Shown here: positions 1 to 12,112 of the stretch, piece after piece | Layout: each line of letters begins with the position of its first letter | Position numbering within the stretch: position 1 is the first letter of the stretch | Source: Paramecium sonneborni | Taxonomy: Eukaryota; Ciliophora; Oligohymenophorea; Peniculida; Parameciidae | Length of the DNA: 56,159 nucleotides | Reading direction: 5' to 3' | Assembly: GCA_905182985.1 (NCBI GenBank) | Contig: CAJJDN010000119.1 | Coordinates: 79,834 to 135,992, forward strand | Notes under the pieces: model-generated | What the model saw: only the letters and a program-made list of their open reading frames with translations | What the model was told of the DNA's origin: nothing | Databases searched by the model: none | Made by a program: the position numbers and the translations under genes

Positions 1-39
1 TCTTTCAAGATAACATTATTTAAATAAATAATATTATCA

Positions 40-353
40 TCAAAACTTACTTAGATTAAATATATTGTCATAAATAATTTTAATTTTATTTTAAGTATGA
101 ATACCGTTATACTTGAAATCCCCTGCTATCCAGCATTTTCCATAATAATCTACCATTTATGATAGAACCTAATAGTATAAAGTATTCACACTTTATTTCC
201 AAAATTTTGTGTAATTTTAGTATTAAAAATGATTATTTCATATAATCTGAGAACATATTCTAAATTTTTACATATTACAGAGTCTTTTATATCATCATTC
301 AACTTATGATAATGATAATAGAAAAAAATCGTTACAACCATATCATTTGACAT
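40..353 (-). CDS. small hypothetical protein, one intron
   Basis: Reading the minus strand with TAA/TAG as Gln gives 96 codons from an ATG at 353 to TGA at 40-42. One 23-nt GT...AG intron (169-191) joins two frames that are otherwise out of phase. The second exon contains a run resembling WIAGDFKYNGIHTQNKIKII, with a codon mix typical of real ciliate exons. I do not recognise the family. The open frame extends upstream of the chosen ATG, and a splice donor-like GTAAGT at 50-45 could continue the gene off the left edge, so both ends are uncertain. It is a downstream tandem neighbour of the WD40 gene on the same strand. Confidence 0.4.
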
Positions 354-770
354 ATCATTTTACTTTACAATAAATTAAGTGTGGAAATTAAACTCAAAGA
401 TAAAAATGATCCTGCATAAATTTTTGATTTACTATTTCTAAAATAAGTCTTCAGAATTTGAAATTAAAGAAATTGATATATCAAACTTTAATAATAATAT
501 GTAGAATAAAAATCAAATAATAATATTTGAATCTAATATTTCTGAATATTTTTTAAAAAACTTAGTTCTTTAAAGGTGAAGCTATGTTTTTAAAAAAATA
601 GAACAAATTATAATAAGCAGAAATAGAAACATCAAATAAGGATCAAAATACAATTTAAGTAATTAGAAAATATTATTTAAGAAGCACTTAAAAGATTGAA
701 CATATTATTCTTATTTTGAGATTGTATATGATCTAAAATAAATAAATTCTATAATTATTCTGTAATAAAT
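354..770. other. unresolved spacer
   Basis: No gene could be supported here. Both strands carry short TGA-free stretches, expected in such AT-rich DNA when only TGA stops translation. A plus-strand open frame from about 557 to 938 overlaps the end of the WD40 gene and is probably an antisense shadow. The stretch should hold the 3' end signal of the WD40 gene and the promoter of the small gene at 40-353. Confidence 0.4.
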
Positions 771-2255
771 TCAAATCCGAACAATTTAAACAATTGATTG
801 ATCGTTTTTTTTCAAAGTTTGAATGGCAAATTAACCAAAATGATACAATCTTACTGCATCTCCTTTTAAAAAAGTAAAATCTTAATTTTAGGGATAAATA
901 GAAAAGATTTCAAATTATTATGTTTAATTATTTTTATTGAGGAAATAGGTTTCCGCACTGTTTTGGTAAATCAATAAATTTAAGGATTTATAATAGATAG
1001 GTTAAACTTTAATCTAAATATCTGTGTTTAACATGTTAAATTCTATCTTTTACAGATGTTGAATTTTAAAATTTGGATTTAAAAGATTGATAATTCTATA
1101 TAATAAGATAAATCTTTCTTAATTAAAAGAAATAAAAAAGTCAGTGGAACTAACAAAACAAATAGTATTAACTTTTTGTTAAGCTTATTATAAAAAGGTA
1201 TTTAAATAGGTATTTTCTGAAGTAGATTTATAAAATGCAAATTTTTAATCTTAACTAGCAGATCCAAATAAAGTAAAATCTAAATTATAGGATAAAGAGT
1301 TAATATGACTTTTATGTTGAGTTAATATCTGTTTATTAGACCATTAGTAGTTTTAGAATATCCAGATTTTGATAAGAAAGTCGTATCCTCCAGTAATAAT
1401 TTCAGAATCTTCTTAATTGACTATAATGCATGAGACTCCAAAATGGCTTTTAGATGGATTGTAATCATGTGCATGTAATAAATGAGAAGAAACATAATTT
1501 CTATTAGTTAATTATTCAAAAATTTCAACTTATCCATTTTTAAGTCCTAAAAAGATGAGTGATTTAATATGAGCTTTAACAACACAATTAATATCTATTG
1601 CTTTTAATTAAACAGTTTATTATAGTTATAAATTATTTTAATCTTAAGAGTATATTAATAGTTATCCGTGTTTAGCAATATAGAATTCAGTATCTTCTAA
1701 ATTAGTTTCTAATAAAATTGATTCATCAAATTTCAAATTACAAACTTCTTATAATATAGGTTATTATGGAATATGTTTAACTGAAAGAGATGATATTTTA
1801 CGCTAGAAGCTTTCAAAAATCTAAATAGAATTAGTTATTTAACTTTTAGATTATAGAAGTATCTATTATTAGTTAAGATTTTGAATATTATTAATATAAT
1901 AACTATTAGCTTCATTTTAAAATTAAGTGAGTCCTTCCATATTCTATGTGAGATTATGAAAATATATTTTAGGATTGGCATATGCATCAAATTTGTTTCT
2001 GATTGTGTTAACTGAACTAAAAAGTTATTGAAACATTATTTTAACTGAATTTGATAGTTTTTCTTAATTCATTTAAATAACAGCAGCTTCAATTTCAAGG
2101 TAGCCAGCTAAACCATTTTTAGCACAATTTGAACATATAAGTCTTTAGTTTAATTAAATATTTGAGGACAAATTAATGTATTTGATAGGTTGAAGGTGCT
2201 CTGGACATTAGAGAGATTCTATATAATGAATGATTTGCTGTTACGTAATATTCAT
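771..2255 (-). CDS. WD40-repeat protein with N-terminal zinc-binding motif
   Basis: An intronless 494-residue frame runs from ATG at 2253-2255 to TGA at 771-773. The N-terminus holds a Cys/His cluster (C17, H20, C42, C45) resembling a B-box-type zinc site. A helical, Gln-rich linker follows, and then a beta-propeller region. Clear WD signatures lie near residues 286-297 (ITGGYDFLIKIW) and around 330 (GSASQDQ preceded by HKSHINSLS). WD40 proteins act as interaction scaffolds; the partner is unknown here. Only one or two blades match the consensus strongly, so the propeller may be divergent. Many in-frame TAA/TAG codons fall where Gln is plausible. The gene diverges from COX11 across a 545-bp spacer. 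The start is the first ATG preceding the Cys cluster. Confidence 0.8.
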
Positions 2256-2800
2256 TAGAAAGAAATTTTAATATTGAGTAAATAAATTATTATTAAATAT
2301 TAAAACAATTAAAAATTTATATTCTATTGAAATTAATTAGGGAAGATTAAATTCTATTTGAGTTTACTAAATTTAGAAGGATCATAATTAATTAAAACAA
2401 TCAAAAGAATTAGATATGATATATAAAATAATATAAAATATAAATTTGGAATTTCGAAATAATATTAAAAACAATGATGACTATAAATTCTAAAAATTAT
2501 TAAATTGGATTGATTTTATTATCAGATATGAAGTATCAGATAGAAAGATATTGTATATAAAAAATATATATTATATAAAACTTAGATTTCTTTATTGATG
2601 TAATTTATGTTTTGGATAATAATATAAAGTTAATGAGTGTATATTGATTAAGAAATAGATAAGATAATAACGAATAATAAAAATAAAGAGTGTAGTTAGT
2701 TAATAAATTAAAAAATGATAAGATTTATTATTGGTTAAAATTGATTAATTTAATTATTAATATTTATGGATATCTAACAATTTTAATTACAATAATTATA
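2256..2800. other. divergent intergenic region
   Basis: AT-rich spacer between the starts of the minus-strand WD40 gene and plus-strand COX11. I see no coding signal, RNA gene or clear repeat. It presumably contains both promoters, but no element is distinctive enough to name. Confidence 0.5.
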
Positions 2801-3750
2801 ATGTTCAAACTATCTAAATTGTTTTACTCATTCAAACATTCAAGTAGATCTAACATTTAACATAATTTATCATCTTTTAAAAAGAAAAGAAGATAAGAAT
2901 TACTATATAATATTGGTTTATATGGTGCTGCATTTGGATGTGCTTTTGGTGCTGTACCATTTTACAGATTATGGTGTGAGCATTTTGGACTTGAAGGAGA
3001 TCTTGATAAAAAAGATTATTCAATGAAAGGCAAAAAATGTAATTGCTACATTCATTACTAGTGGATGTCTTTAGAAAATACCATGTTGAATTTGGAGCAG
3101 AAACAGATCCAGAAGCTAATTGGGAATTCCTTCCTGTTCAATAAAATGTTACTGTTCATGCTGGGGAAACTGCCCTGGTTTTTTATAGAGCCTATAATAG
3201 AAATGATAATGCTGTTGTAGGTATATATTATATATTATAATTATTTAAGGTTTTGCTACTTACTAAATATTTCCTGAAGATGCTGGTCTTTATTTTGCTA
3301 AAATTCAATGTTTTTGCTTTAATCAACAATTACTCAATCCAAAAGAAGAATTATAATTACCTATCTATTTCTACTTTGAACCTGAAATTAATGAAGATCC
3401 TCTCCTTAAAAATTGTGAAAATGTATATCCTATATTATCATTATTATATTAGATCAAAGTCATGTATAGATTCTACAAAGCAAAAAATCAAGAACTAGCA
3501 CAACTTGCTGAAAATGAATATAAGCATGTAAAAAAAAATAAAATGATTTTATAAAAATTAAGAGATGCTAAAAAAGATGGTATCTTAAGTGAAAGTGAAC
3601 TTAATAAAATTAAAGTAATCTACAATTTATACTTATTTTTAGAATACTAAATTTACAGATCAAGAAATAGAAGATTTTGATGAATGGGCTTATGATAATC
3701 CACTTGAAGCTGCTGAAGCACAAAAAGAAGAGTAACAATCCAAAAATTGA
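2801..3750 (+). CDS. COX11: cytochrome c oxidase copper chaperone COX11
   Basis: COX11 delivers copper to the CuB site of cytochrome oxidase subunit 1 at the inner mitochondrial membrane. Five exons encode 279 residues; introns lie at 3039-3061 (23 nt), 3221-3249 (29), 3423-3452 (30) and 3615-3642 (28). The N-terminus is basic and targeting-like, followed by one membrane span (YNIGLYGAAFGCAFGAVPFY). The family core is unmistakable: PFYRLWC, a beta-sandwich with ETDPEANWEF, and the copper-binding CFCF motif at C153/C155 followed by Q-L-L-N-P. Family members usually end soon after the YRFYKA-like strand. Here about 79 further charged, helical residues follow, which is unusual. The third intron is a multiple of three and stop-free, so its retention would add ten residues without changing frame. 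Confidence 0.95.
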
Positions 3751-3897
3751 TGCTAATTATATATAATCATTATTATTTCATTATCATTTATTATCTTAGA
3801 TTTGCAAATTGATTGATTATTTATAATTTAAAATTAGGAAGTCTACTCAATCCACAACCTTATTTCTACTATATTATATATTTTGGATTAATTTAAG

Positions 3898-4206
3898 ATG
3901 TAGGCATTTAACTATGCACTTCATATGGTACTTCCAAATCTTGATTATTTTTCATCTTATAACCCAAACGAGACTCCTTCGGTGATGTTACTAGAATCTT
4001 TCTGGAATCAGGAGTTCTAGATTAAGTATTCCAACTTCGACAACTCCTCAAATTTCTATTACTCTTCTATTCCTCAGGAAGACTAATTAAGAACATAGGT
4101 TTTGACAAGTGTAATAACTTTAATTCTTTTTTGCTCCCTAATTAATTTTATGGTTTCCTTCTATTCATCTCTCTACTTTGAGGTTTTCCTTACTTTAACA
4201 GTTTGA
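3898..4206 (+). CDS. small membrane protein, unknown
   Basis: A 102-residue frame runs from ATG (3898) to TGA (4204-4206) with no intron. Base composition is visibly richer in G/C than the spacers, and it uses two TAG and one TAA as Gln. The first two thirds are polar and aromatic. The last third holds one or two hydrophobic segments (around SVITLILFCSLINFMVSFY), so it is probably a membrane protein. No family was recognised. It lies 147 bp downstream of COX11 and 58 bp upstream of the giant coiled-coil gene, all on the plus strand. A mitochondrial role is possible but is only a guess. Confidence 0.55.
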
Positions 4207-4264
4207 GATAAGCATTTGGCTTAATGAAAAAATCTGAATCGTCTTAAACTAACATTTATTTAAT

Positions 4265-7200
4265 ATGAATTATTAAATTAAGGGGAACTTTAACTATCAT
4301 CTAGAAATCTAAGCATAATAGTTAAATGAAACAACTAACATTACTATCAATGCTTTCTCTTCAAAAATCAATTAAATACCTTTAGGATGCAAATTTTAAT
4401 GGTTTAAAAAATTAGATAGTGAACGGATAAAAATTGAGACTCAAGGCAATATTTATCCTTGCAGCATATTTGATGTTGGCTATAAGATTGAGGCTATAGT
4501 ACAACCTTTTGAATCAGGTTATGAAGGCTAGGCTATTGTAGAATTCCAAAAAATTCAAATTTCAACCTCATTAGAAAATAAACTCTCTTAATTATATCAC
4601 AATAATATGAAGTAACATTAGAGTTAATTATGATAGATAATAAATTAATTGTAATGAATAGAATTGGATATTTTCCTTAGAGTTTTTAGAAAATAGTACA
4701 ACCCAGTAAAAAATTTAATATGCAGATTAATGTATTCTTCCTAATTAAAATTAACTTCAAGTCTAATTCAACAATTAAATAATGAAATTTAAGAATAAAG
4801 ATGATAAAGGTATAGAATAAATCAATATTAGATGCATTCTGTGCATTTTTCATTTCAATGTAATCATTAAAGAGAGTACATTTGAAATTTATAGCTTATA
4901 ACATAGGCAAGTTAAATTAAAAGTAAGTAAATTTTTAATAATTACTTAATGCTCAATTAATATAATTAGTAAATGAGAGATCAGCAATGCCAATTAAAAA
5001 ATTTGAACCAATTTAATCTAATATTATGATGGCTACCAGTTAAGACTTGAGAACAAATAATCAAATTTAAATAAACCAACTTAAATAAGAAATTGTTTAA
5101 TTATAAAATGAAAATCAAAAATTTCGACTATAAATTGATAAATTATATAAAGAGAATAAAGATTTAGGTAATATATTTTATATTTTTGTTGATAGAAATT
5201 AATAGTAGATCTAATGTTGCTTCAAAAGACTAATTAGATAGTATGGATAGATTAATATAATCATTGAAAAATGAAGTATACTCATTAAAATAAAGAGAAA
5301 ATGATTTAATGAATTAAAATAGTCGATTGACTATGGCATTGAATGAAAAGAATGATAAATAAGAAAAATCATTATCATAATCTTAATTTTTAGATGAAAT
5401 GAAAGTTAAATAATATTAAGAGATGCTTTAAGAATGCAATAATGAAAAATTAAAATTATAAGAAGAACTTAATAAATATTAAAAGTTTGGTTAATCTTCA
5501 AGAACAAGTTAAAATAATGATCAAGAAAAAGATAAGTTATTATAGGTTAATTAAAAGTTAATGTAAGAAATAGCTACATCAACAAATAAAATAAAAGAAT
5601 TATAATTAGAATTAGAAATGATGAAAAATATGAGCAGGATAAGCATGTCTATGTCAATGATGGAAGATCCTGTTATGAAAACTAAAATTGAATAATTAGA
5701 GTAAGAGAATTAATATCTATAAAAAAAAATAACAATTTTAGAGGATGAATTATCTAAGAAAAAATAACCAAAACCGTAAAAATAATAACCTGATAAAGAT
5801 TTGTAAATTCAAAAATTAACTGAAGCAAATAAACGCTATTTAGAAGAAAACCTAAAATTATTTGAAGAAATAAGATAATTAAGAGAGAAATTTGATTATT
5901 CATCAATTTTACATGCATCAATGAAAGATTCATAGATTTAAGAAAATGCTGTAAATATTTAATTAGAATAACAAATTGAAAGAATGTAATAAATACACAA
6001 TTTAGAAATTTAAAAGATGAAAAAGAAAATAGAAAAATTAACAACTGAATTATAGGATGCTAATCAGATGAAAAAATAATGTGATTAATTAATTAAATAA
6101 AATAAAAGATTAGTAGAAGAAAATACACATTTGGCAGAACAAATAAAAAATTTAGCTGATATAAATATATCTAGATCTATTTGTGAAAATATTAATAGTT
6201 CTAAGATATTTAATAGTGATCAATATAAAGAATTAGAACAATAATTGAATGTTTTAAAAAGAAAGAATGAAGAAATTTAATCTAAATTAGAATTTCACTT
6301 GTAAAGAGATGCTTAATAATTAGAGAAAATCAAATTATAAGAAATAGAAATTACAAAATATAAAAATTAGATTAGAGATATTGAGTATAATAATTAAGAT
6401 ACTAATGAACTTAAACTTCTTAAAACTTAAATAGATGATTATTAAAAAACCAAGGATAATTTAATGAGAGAAAATATATAATTAAGAGATGATTATTCTG
6501 CATTATTATAAGATAAAGAATATTTAAATGGTAAAATTAAATAATTAGAAAATTCCATCTTTGAATTAAAGTAAAAATAGATGTAATTACAAGAAGAAAA
6601 TCGTACACTTAAATTGTTTCCTTAAAGTGCAGAAAGACAATTTAACATTTAAATTCAATAATTATAATCATAAAATAAAAATTTAACTGAAGAAATAGTA
6701 AGGTTATAAACACAACAAAATGCATTTAAAGATTTAAATCAAAGCAATCTTTCCATTAGTGAAAGTGTTTTAGGATCAAAAGTCTATGAAGCAAAAGAAT
6801 ATAAATTATTAGAAAATCAGAAAGAATTACTTTTAAATGAAAATTAATAATTAAAGTTGGATATTAGATAAGAATAATAGAAATTAGAAGAATTAAACTA
6901 ATTTTAAGAGTAAATTAAATAACTATAAAATGAAAAAGAAATTTTAAATTAATAATTGATATCTAATAAAGAATAACATTCAAGATAATTAATGTCTTTA
7001 TAAAATGAAATTGATAAATTAAATTAATAAATTTAAAATATGTCTATAAATGAAAGTAGATATAAGATTGATGATAGTAAATTTGATGATTAACTTTCTT
7101 AAAAATAATAGGAAATTTTAAAATTAGAAAATGAAAATAGATAATTGAATTAATAAATACAAAAAATATAATTACAATATGATACTGAAATTAGAAGATA

Positions 7201-10200
7201 GCAAACATAGTTATCTGATCTTTAATTTGAAAACAATAAATTAATAAGAGAAAATGCTTTATCTAAATAACTTTCTGAGTAAGTAATTGTGAATTAAACT
7301 GAAAAGAAATTGTATTAAAGTTAAGAAAGTGAAATTACATAATTGAAAAATCAATTAGCAGATAAAACTCATTAATTAAAAGTTATCTAAACCAATAGTC
7401 AAAATAATATGGAAGAGTTATAATAAGTTATTACTAAATTAGGATTAGAAAATAAAAATATTAATGAAGTGCATAATTCGATCAAATCTAGGCTCGAAGC
7501 ATAAATAAATAAATTAATCGAATAACTAAAAGAAAAAGATTTATAAATTAATAGAATAACTGAAGAAATTAGAAAAAAAGATTTAGTAAATTAATAGCAA
7601 GATGAAGATCTTTTTATGAAATCAAATTAAGTTGAATAATTAATTCAATAAAATAAAGGACTTGCTTTATAATTAAATAATTTGAATTTTGAATTATAAG
7701 AATTAAAAATGGCTAGCTTATCTCATTCTTTTTCTAAATCTCATATTGATGCTAGAGAAAATGAAAATTAAGAATTGTAAAATGAAATATAAACTTTAAG
7801 AATTTAGATTTAAAATCTTGAATAATCTTAACAATAATTATTATATGAATAATAATAAACAATTAAACAACAAGAAAATTCTAAAACGATTTAATTAGAA
7901 GATGAAATTGTTTATTATTAGAAAGAAATTTAATTAATCAAGACCAAATTATAAGCCACAATAGAAGATGCAGAATTTTATAAAAGAGAATTTATATAAA
8001 GTTAATAATAAGTGGAAAAAATGAGAAAAGAACAAGTATCAAAATAAAATGAAAAATTATCAGTTATAGAAAATGAATTAATTTAAATCAAAGAAACTAA
8101 AGAAGAATTGATTTTAGAAAACTCTGAGTTATCTGATATTATTTAAAAATAACAAAAATAAATGGATGATTTGTAATTAGATTTGGATGATTAAATTGAA
8201 AGTAATAAAATAATTACAAAATCGAAAATCTAATTGTAGTTGGAATTTGATAAATTGTAAAGAGAAAATTAACAATTAAATGCTAAAATTATAGATTTAT
8301 CTAATCTCTAATAGATAGGTAAAGAAAAAGAATTAAATGAATCTTTAAGAAAATTATAATCAATAGAATAAGAAAAAGCCAAATTAAGTATTTAATGTGA
8401 ATAATATCAAAAGCTTATTGAGAATTTAAAATATAATTTTGAAATATTAGAGAAGAAAAAAGATGAGTTTGAAATTAAATTTCATTCCAGCGAATAATAA
8501 AAATAAGAATTATAATTATTACTAAAATAAAAAGATCAATAACTAAAATAGTTTTAATAGGACAATTAGTATTTGAGTAAAGAACTTGATAATGAATAAT
8601 AAAAAAATACAAGCTAAAAAAAGAAGTTTGGTGAATTAACAGTATAAATTTCAAATAAAGAAAATGAAATATAATAATTAATTTTCAAAGCTAAGACTTT
8701 TGAAGATTAAATTTAGAAAAGAGATCAATAAATAAATATATTGAACAACTAAATAGAATAATTAAATTCTTAAAATGTTAAATATTAAAATGAAATTATT
8801 CCTTATTTGAACTCATAATTAGATTAAGAATGTTTAGAGAAAGATTAATTAAATCAATAATTAGAAGATTTAAAGGAATAATTTGCTTTAATGGAATAAT
8901 AAATTTTAAGTATAAGTAGAGAAAAATCACCTACTAGATCAAAGAATAATTCATTAAGCAAACCTTTTGATTAAGGGTTAAATGATAAAATAACATAATA
9001 AGAATAAACAATAAATTAAAAAAATCAATAATTAGAGAGATATCAAGAATAAATCAAAATATTAACTTAATAAAATAATGGATTATTATATTAAATTAAT
9101 AAATTAAATGATGATTTAAAAGAATTATAGGAAAAATCTTTTTCTTTAGACAGAAGTTCAGAAACATATCTCATAAATAAAAGTTTTAATTCAAAATATA
9201 ATACAGAAAATGACTTAATTTTATAACATCATTATTAATCTTAAGATTTATATGAAAGTGATAGGAAAAGATAATCATAATATTAATAATTTGAACAGAC
9301 TCTACAGGAAAGTGTTTAAGAAAATAATAATTTAAAATAAGAAATAGTTTAATTAAAGTAAGTTATTTAAAAATAAAAAGAAGAATATGAAGAGTAAATT
9401 TAATTAATTTCTAATTCAAATCATCATTAAATAAAAGAATTAAATAATAAAATTGATAAAATGAATTAATAGGATGAAAAAACTCGTATATTGTCTTAAT
9501 AAAATCAATCTATTAGAAATGAGTATTAATAATAAATTGATAGATTAGAAGAAGAGCTTTTGATGAAATAAGGTTTAGAATAATCAAACTAAAGATTGAA
9601 TAATGAAATAAGATTATAAATAACAAAAGTTGTAGATTTGTAAAAGCAGTTAGATGAATTACAAGAATAAAATTAGTTATTGAATTTATAGATTTAAGAG
9701 TAAGATGATATTATAAAAGATCTGCAAAGGATTAAAATTCAAAACTCAGATTCCTAAAAAGTGTAAAAAGAGGGAGAATTCCTCTAACTTATATAATAAT
9801 AATAAGATGAAATTCTTTTACTCAAAGAATTAAACCAAAAATATGAATAATAAATACAAGAATATTTAAGTAAGATACAAAGTATTGAAAATGAGATTTA
9901 AAAAAAAACTTAATAAATATCTATAAAAGATAGTTAAGTAAATTAGAGTAATAGAAAAACCAAGAAACTTGAAGAATAGATATAAATGTTGTAAGATTAA
10001 TTAAAAGGACAAGGTAGTTTAGTTACATAAAATAAAGAGGAGTTCATAATTTAATTACAAAAAGAATTAGAATAAGATAGAGCTGAAATATTTGAATAGT
10101 AAAAATTAAGTATTTCTTTGAAATAAATTTAGTTAAATAACAAGAAGAATAGATTGATCGATTAACAAAAAGTAATTCAGCATTAATGTAAGAGAATTGT

Positions 10201-10269
10201 AGACTTAATGATTAAGTAAAAGACAACTTAAATGTAAGTTATTACAGTAGTGATTCACAAAATCAATGA
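4265..10269 (+). CDS. giant coiled-coil protein with N-terminal beta domains
   Basis: Five exons give 1969 residues; introns are at 4612-4636 (25 nt), 4876-4894 (19), 5168-5195 (28) and 10110-10132 (23), and their sum restores the frame exactly. Residues 1-110 look like a beta-sandwich of the A9/Ig-like type known from AIR9 microtubule-associated proteins: a QWFKK tryptophan strand, then YPCSIFDVGYKIEAIV. A second, PH-like beta region follows to about residue 220. From there almost the whole protein is Gln/Glu/Lys/Leu-rich heptad sequence, consistent with a very long coiled coil, ending in a Ser/Tyr-rich tail. Such proteins usually serve as structural elements of basal bodies, cortex or centrosome-like structures. 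That role is inference from architecture. The A9 assignment is tentative. Confidence 0.85.
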
Positions 10270-10416
10270 AATATCTAACTAAACTTTATATATAAAATAT
10301 ATTATTGATCTAACTGAAATATAAACAAGATAAAAAAAATCAATCATCATCCTTTTAGATTAAATTTCTTAGTTTCTTTTATGAATTGGATTAAACCCAT
10401 TCTTTTTTAGGTTTTC

Positions 10417-12039
10417 TCATAATTTCTGTTCTATGTTAAATGAGATTTTAAGCTCTTTATGCTAGAATTTCTGTTTTTTATATTTCTTTTTCAAAAACTT
10501 CATCTTTAATAATTTTTTTAATTTTGGTTCTAATTATTAAATTTCAGATTTGATAATATTAATTGAGTCTAGATTAAATTTGAATTAATATAGTTTTTAT
10601 TTAGACTCTTTAATCATTTATTTAAATTTAGAAACTTCTTTTTGTAAACAAATAGTTACAGAGACACCTTAATTTCCAATTCTAGCAGTTCTGCCAATTC
10701 TATGAATATATCTAGAAGTTTCATAAGGTATTTCATAATTAATTACAGCTTTTACATTAGCAATATCTAATCCTCTAGCTGCAAGATCAGTAGCTAATAA
10801 AAATTTATATTTAGCTTCCTAATATTTATATAATAAAAGTACTTTAAAATCTTCATAAGCTTAAATTCTTTGTTGTTGAGTTAAATTTCCATGTAATTCA
10901 CAAGAACTTAAATGTTTTAAACCTAAAATGATAGATAATCTATGACAATCATGTTTAGTTCTAACAAATATAATAGTTTTATCAGTAAATTAATTTTACA
11001 ATAAAGCAAGAAGACTAATAAATTTAAATAGTATAATACGTAGCCTCTCTATCTTTTTCATCATCAGAATAAATTCTTAGTATATATTATTTTAAACCAT
11101 ATGCTAATCCTCCAACAAAATCTACACTAACTTTAACTGGTTTATGTAAAGCCAATAAAGAAAGTTATTAAACAGTTGCCTTAAGAGTGGCACTAATCAA
11201 TACAGTTTATCTATCTCTAGGTGTTTATTATAGAATTTCTTTGATTTCTGCTTCAAATCCCATTTCCATTAATCGATCAGCTTCATCTAAGACTAATACT
11301 TCAATACTTTAATATTGATAAATATATAATACCTAGATAAATCTATACTAAATGAATTTTTTAATATATCAACAATTCTTCCTGGAGTAGCAATAATAAT
11401 ATCAGGATATCTTCTTAATTCTGCTTCTTGTTATTATATAGGAACAGCTCCTATAACAAGAGCAGCTGTACAATTAGAGAATTAATTTAGCATCTAAAAC
11501 ATTTCAAAACATTATAAAGCTAATTCTCTAGTGGGTAATACAATTAAAGCTTTAGAATATCTTTGACTTTTAGTATTTCCAAATCTTTCCATTAATGGTA
11601 ATAAAAATGCTGCAGTCTTTCCTGATCCTGTACATGAATTTGCTAATACATCTTTACCTGCTAAAATTAAAGGAATTACTTATGCTTAAATTTAAGTTGG
11701 ATATTTATATCCTTATTAATGACAAACTTTTACTAATGCTTTATTTAATTTCAATTATTAAAAGTCACTATTTATTGCAAATATTTTAGGATCATATTAT
11801 AATTAAATATTTTCATGTTAATCTTCATTTTTTATTTTCTATACTAATTATTTTTATTTCTTTTATGACTTTTCATTCAATTTTTATGATTTACATTATT
11901 TTTTTGTTAAATTAATAGTCGATTCTTATACTCTTTTTTTTAATCTTTCAGAAGGATTTAAGAGATCAGCATAGAAATCAAAATCTTTATTTTCTTAGAT
12001 TAAATCTTCAGAATCTGATTGTATTTCTGAACTGCTCAT
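10417..12039 (-). CDS. DRS1: DEAD-box RNA helicase, DRS1/DDX27 type
   Basis: This 523-residue protein has two introns (11307-11332, 26 nt; 11015-11039, 25 nt). The helicase motifs appear in order: motif I TGSGKT near residue 138, PTRELA, TPGR, the DEAD box as [14 protein letters not shown] near 242, SAT near 271, ARGLDI, and HRIGRTAR near 430. The acidic N-terminus, the LDEADRL...E-x-E-I-K-E-I pattern and the basic C-terminal tail fit the DRS1/DDX27 branch. That branch unwinds pre-rRNA during large-subunit assembly in the nucleolus. The N-terminal region before the Q-motif is shorter than in yeast Drs1. It ends 147 bp from the convergent giant coiled-coil gene and starts 73 bp from the divergent kinesin gene. 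Confidence 0.92.
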
Positions 12040-12112
12040 ATTTATTTTTTTAATTAATGGTAAAGTTAATTATTTTGAAAATTTATGTGTGTTTATATAA
12101 TTTAAATTTAAA
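12040..12112. promoter_or_regulatory. shared divergent promoter, helicase / kinesin
   Basis: Only 73 bp separate the start codons of the minus-strand helicase and the plus-strand kinesin, so both 5' leaders and any promoter elements must fit here or inside the coding regions. The segment is almost pure A/T. No named motif can be singled out. The call rests on gene arrangement alone. Confidence 0.5.

Noticed and set aside
557..938. Plus-strand open frame with coiled-coil-like sequence overlapping the WD40 gene end
   Set aside because: It lies antisense to the C-terminal part of a convincing minus-strand gene. With only TGA as stop such antisense frames are frequent, and it has no independent start or domain.
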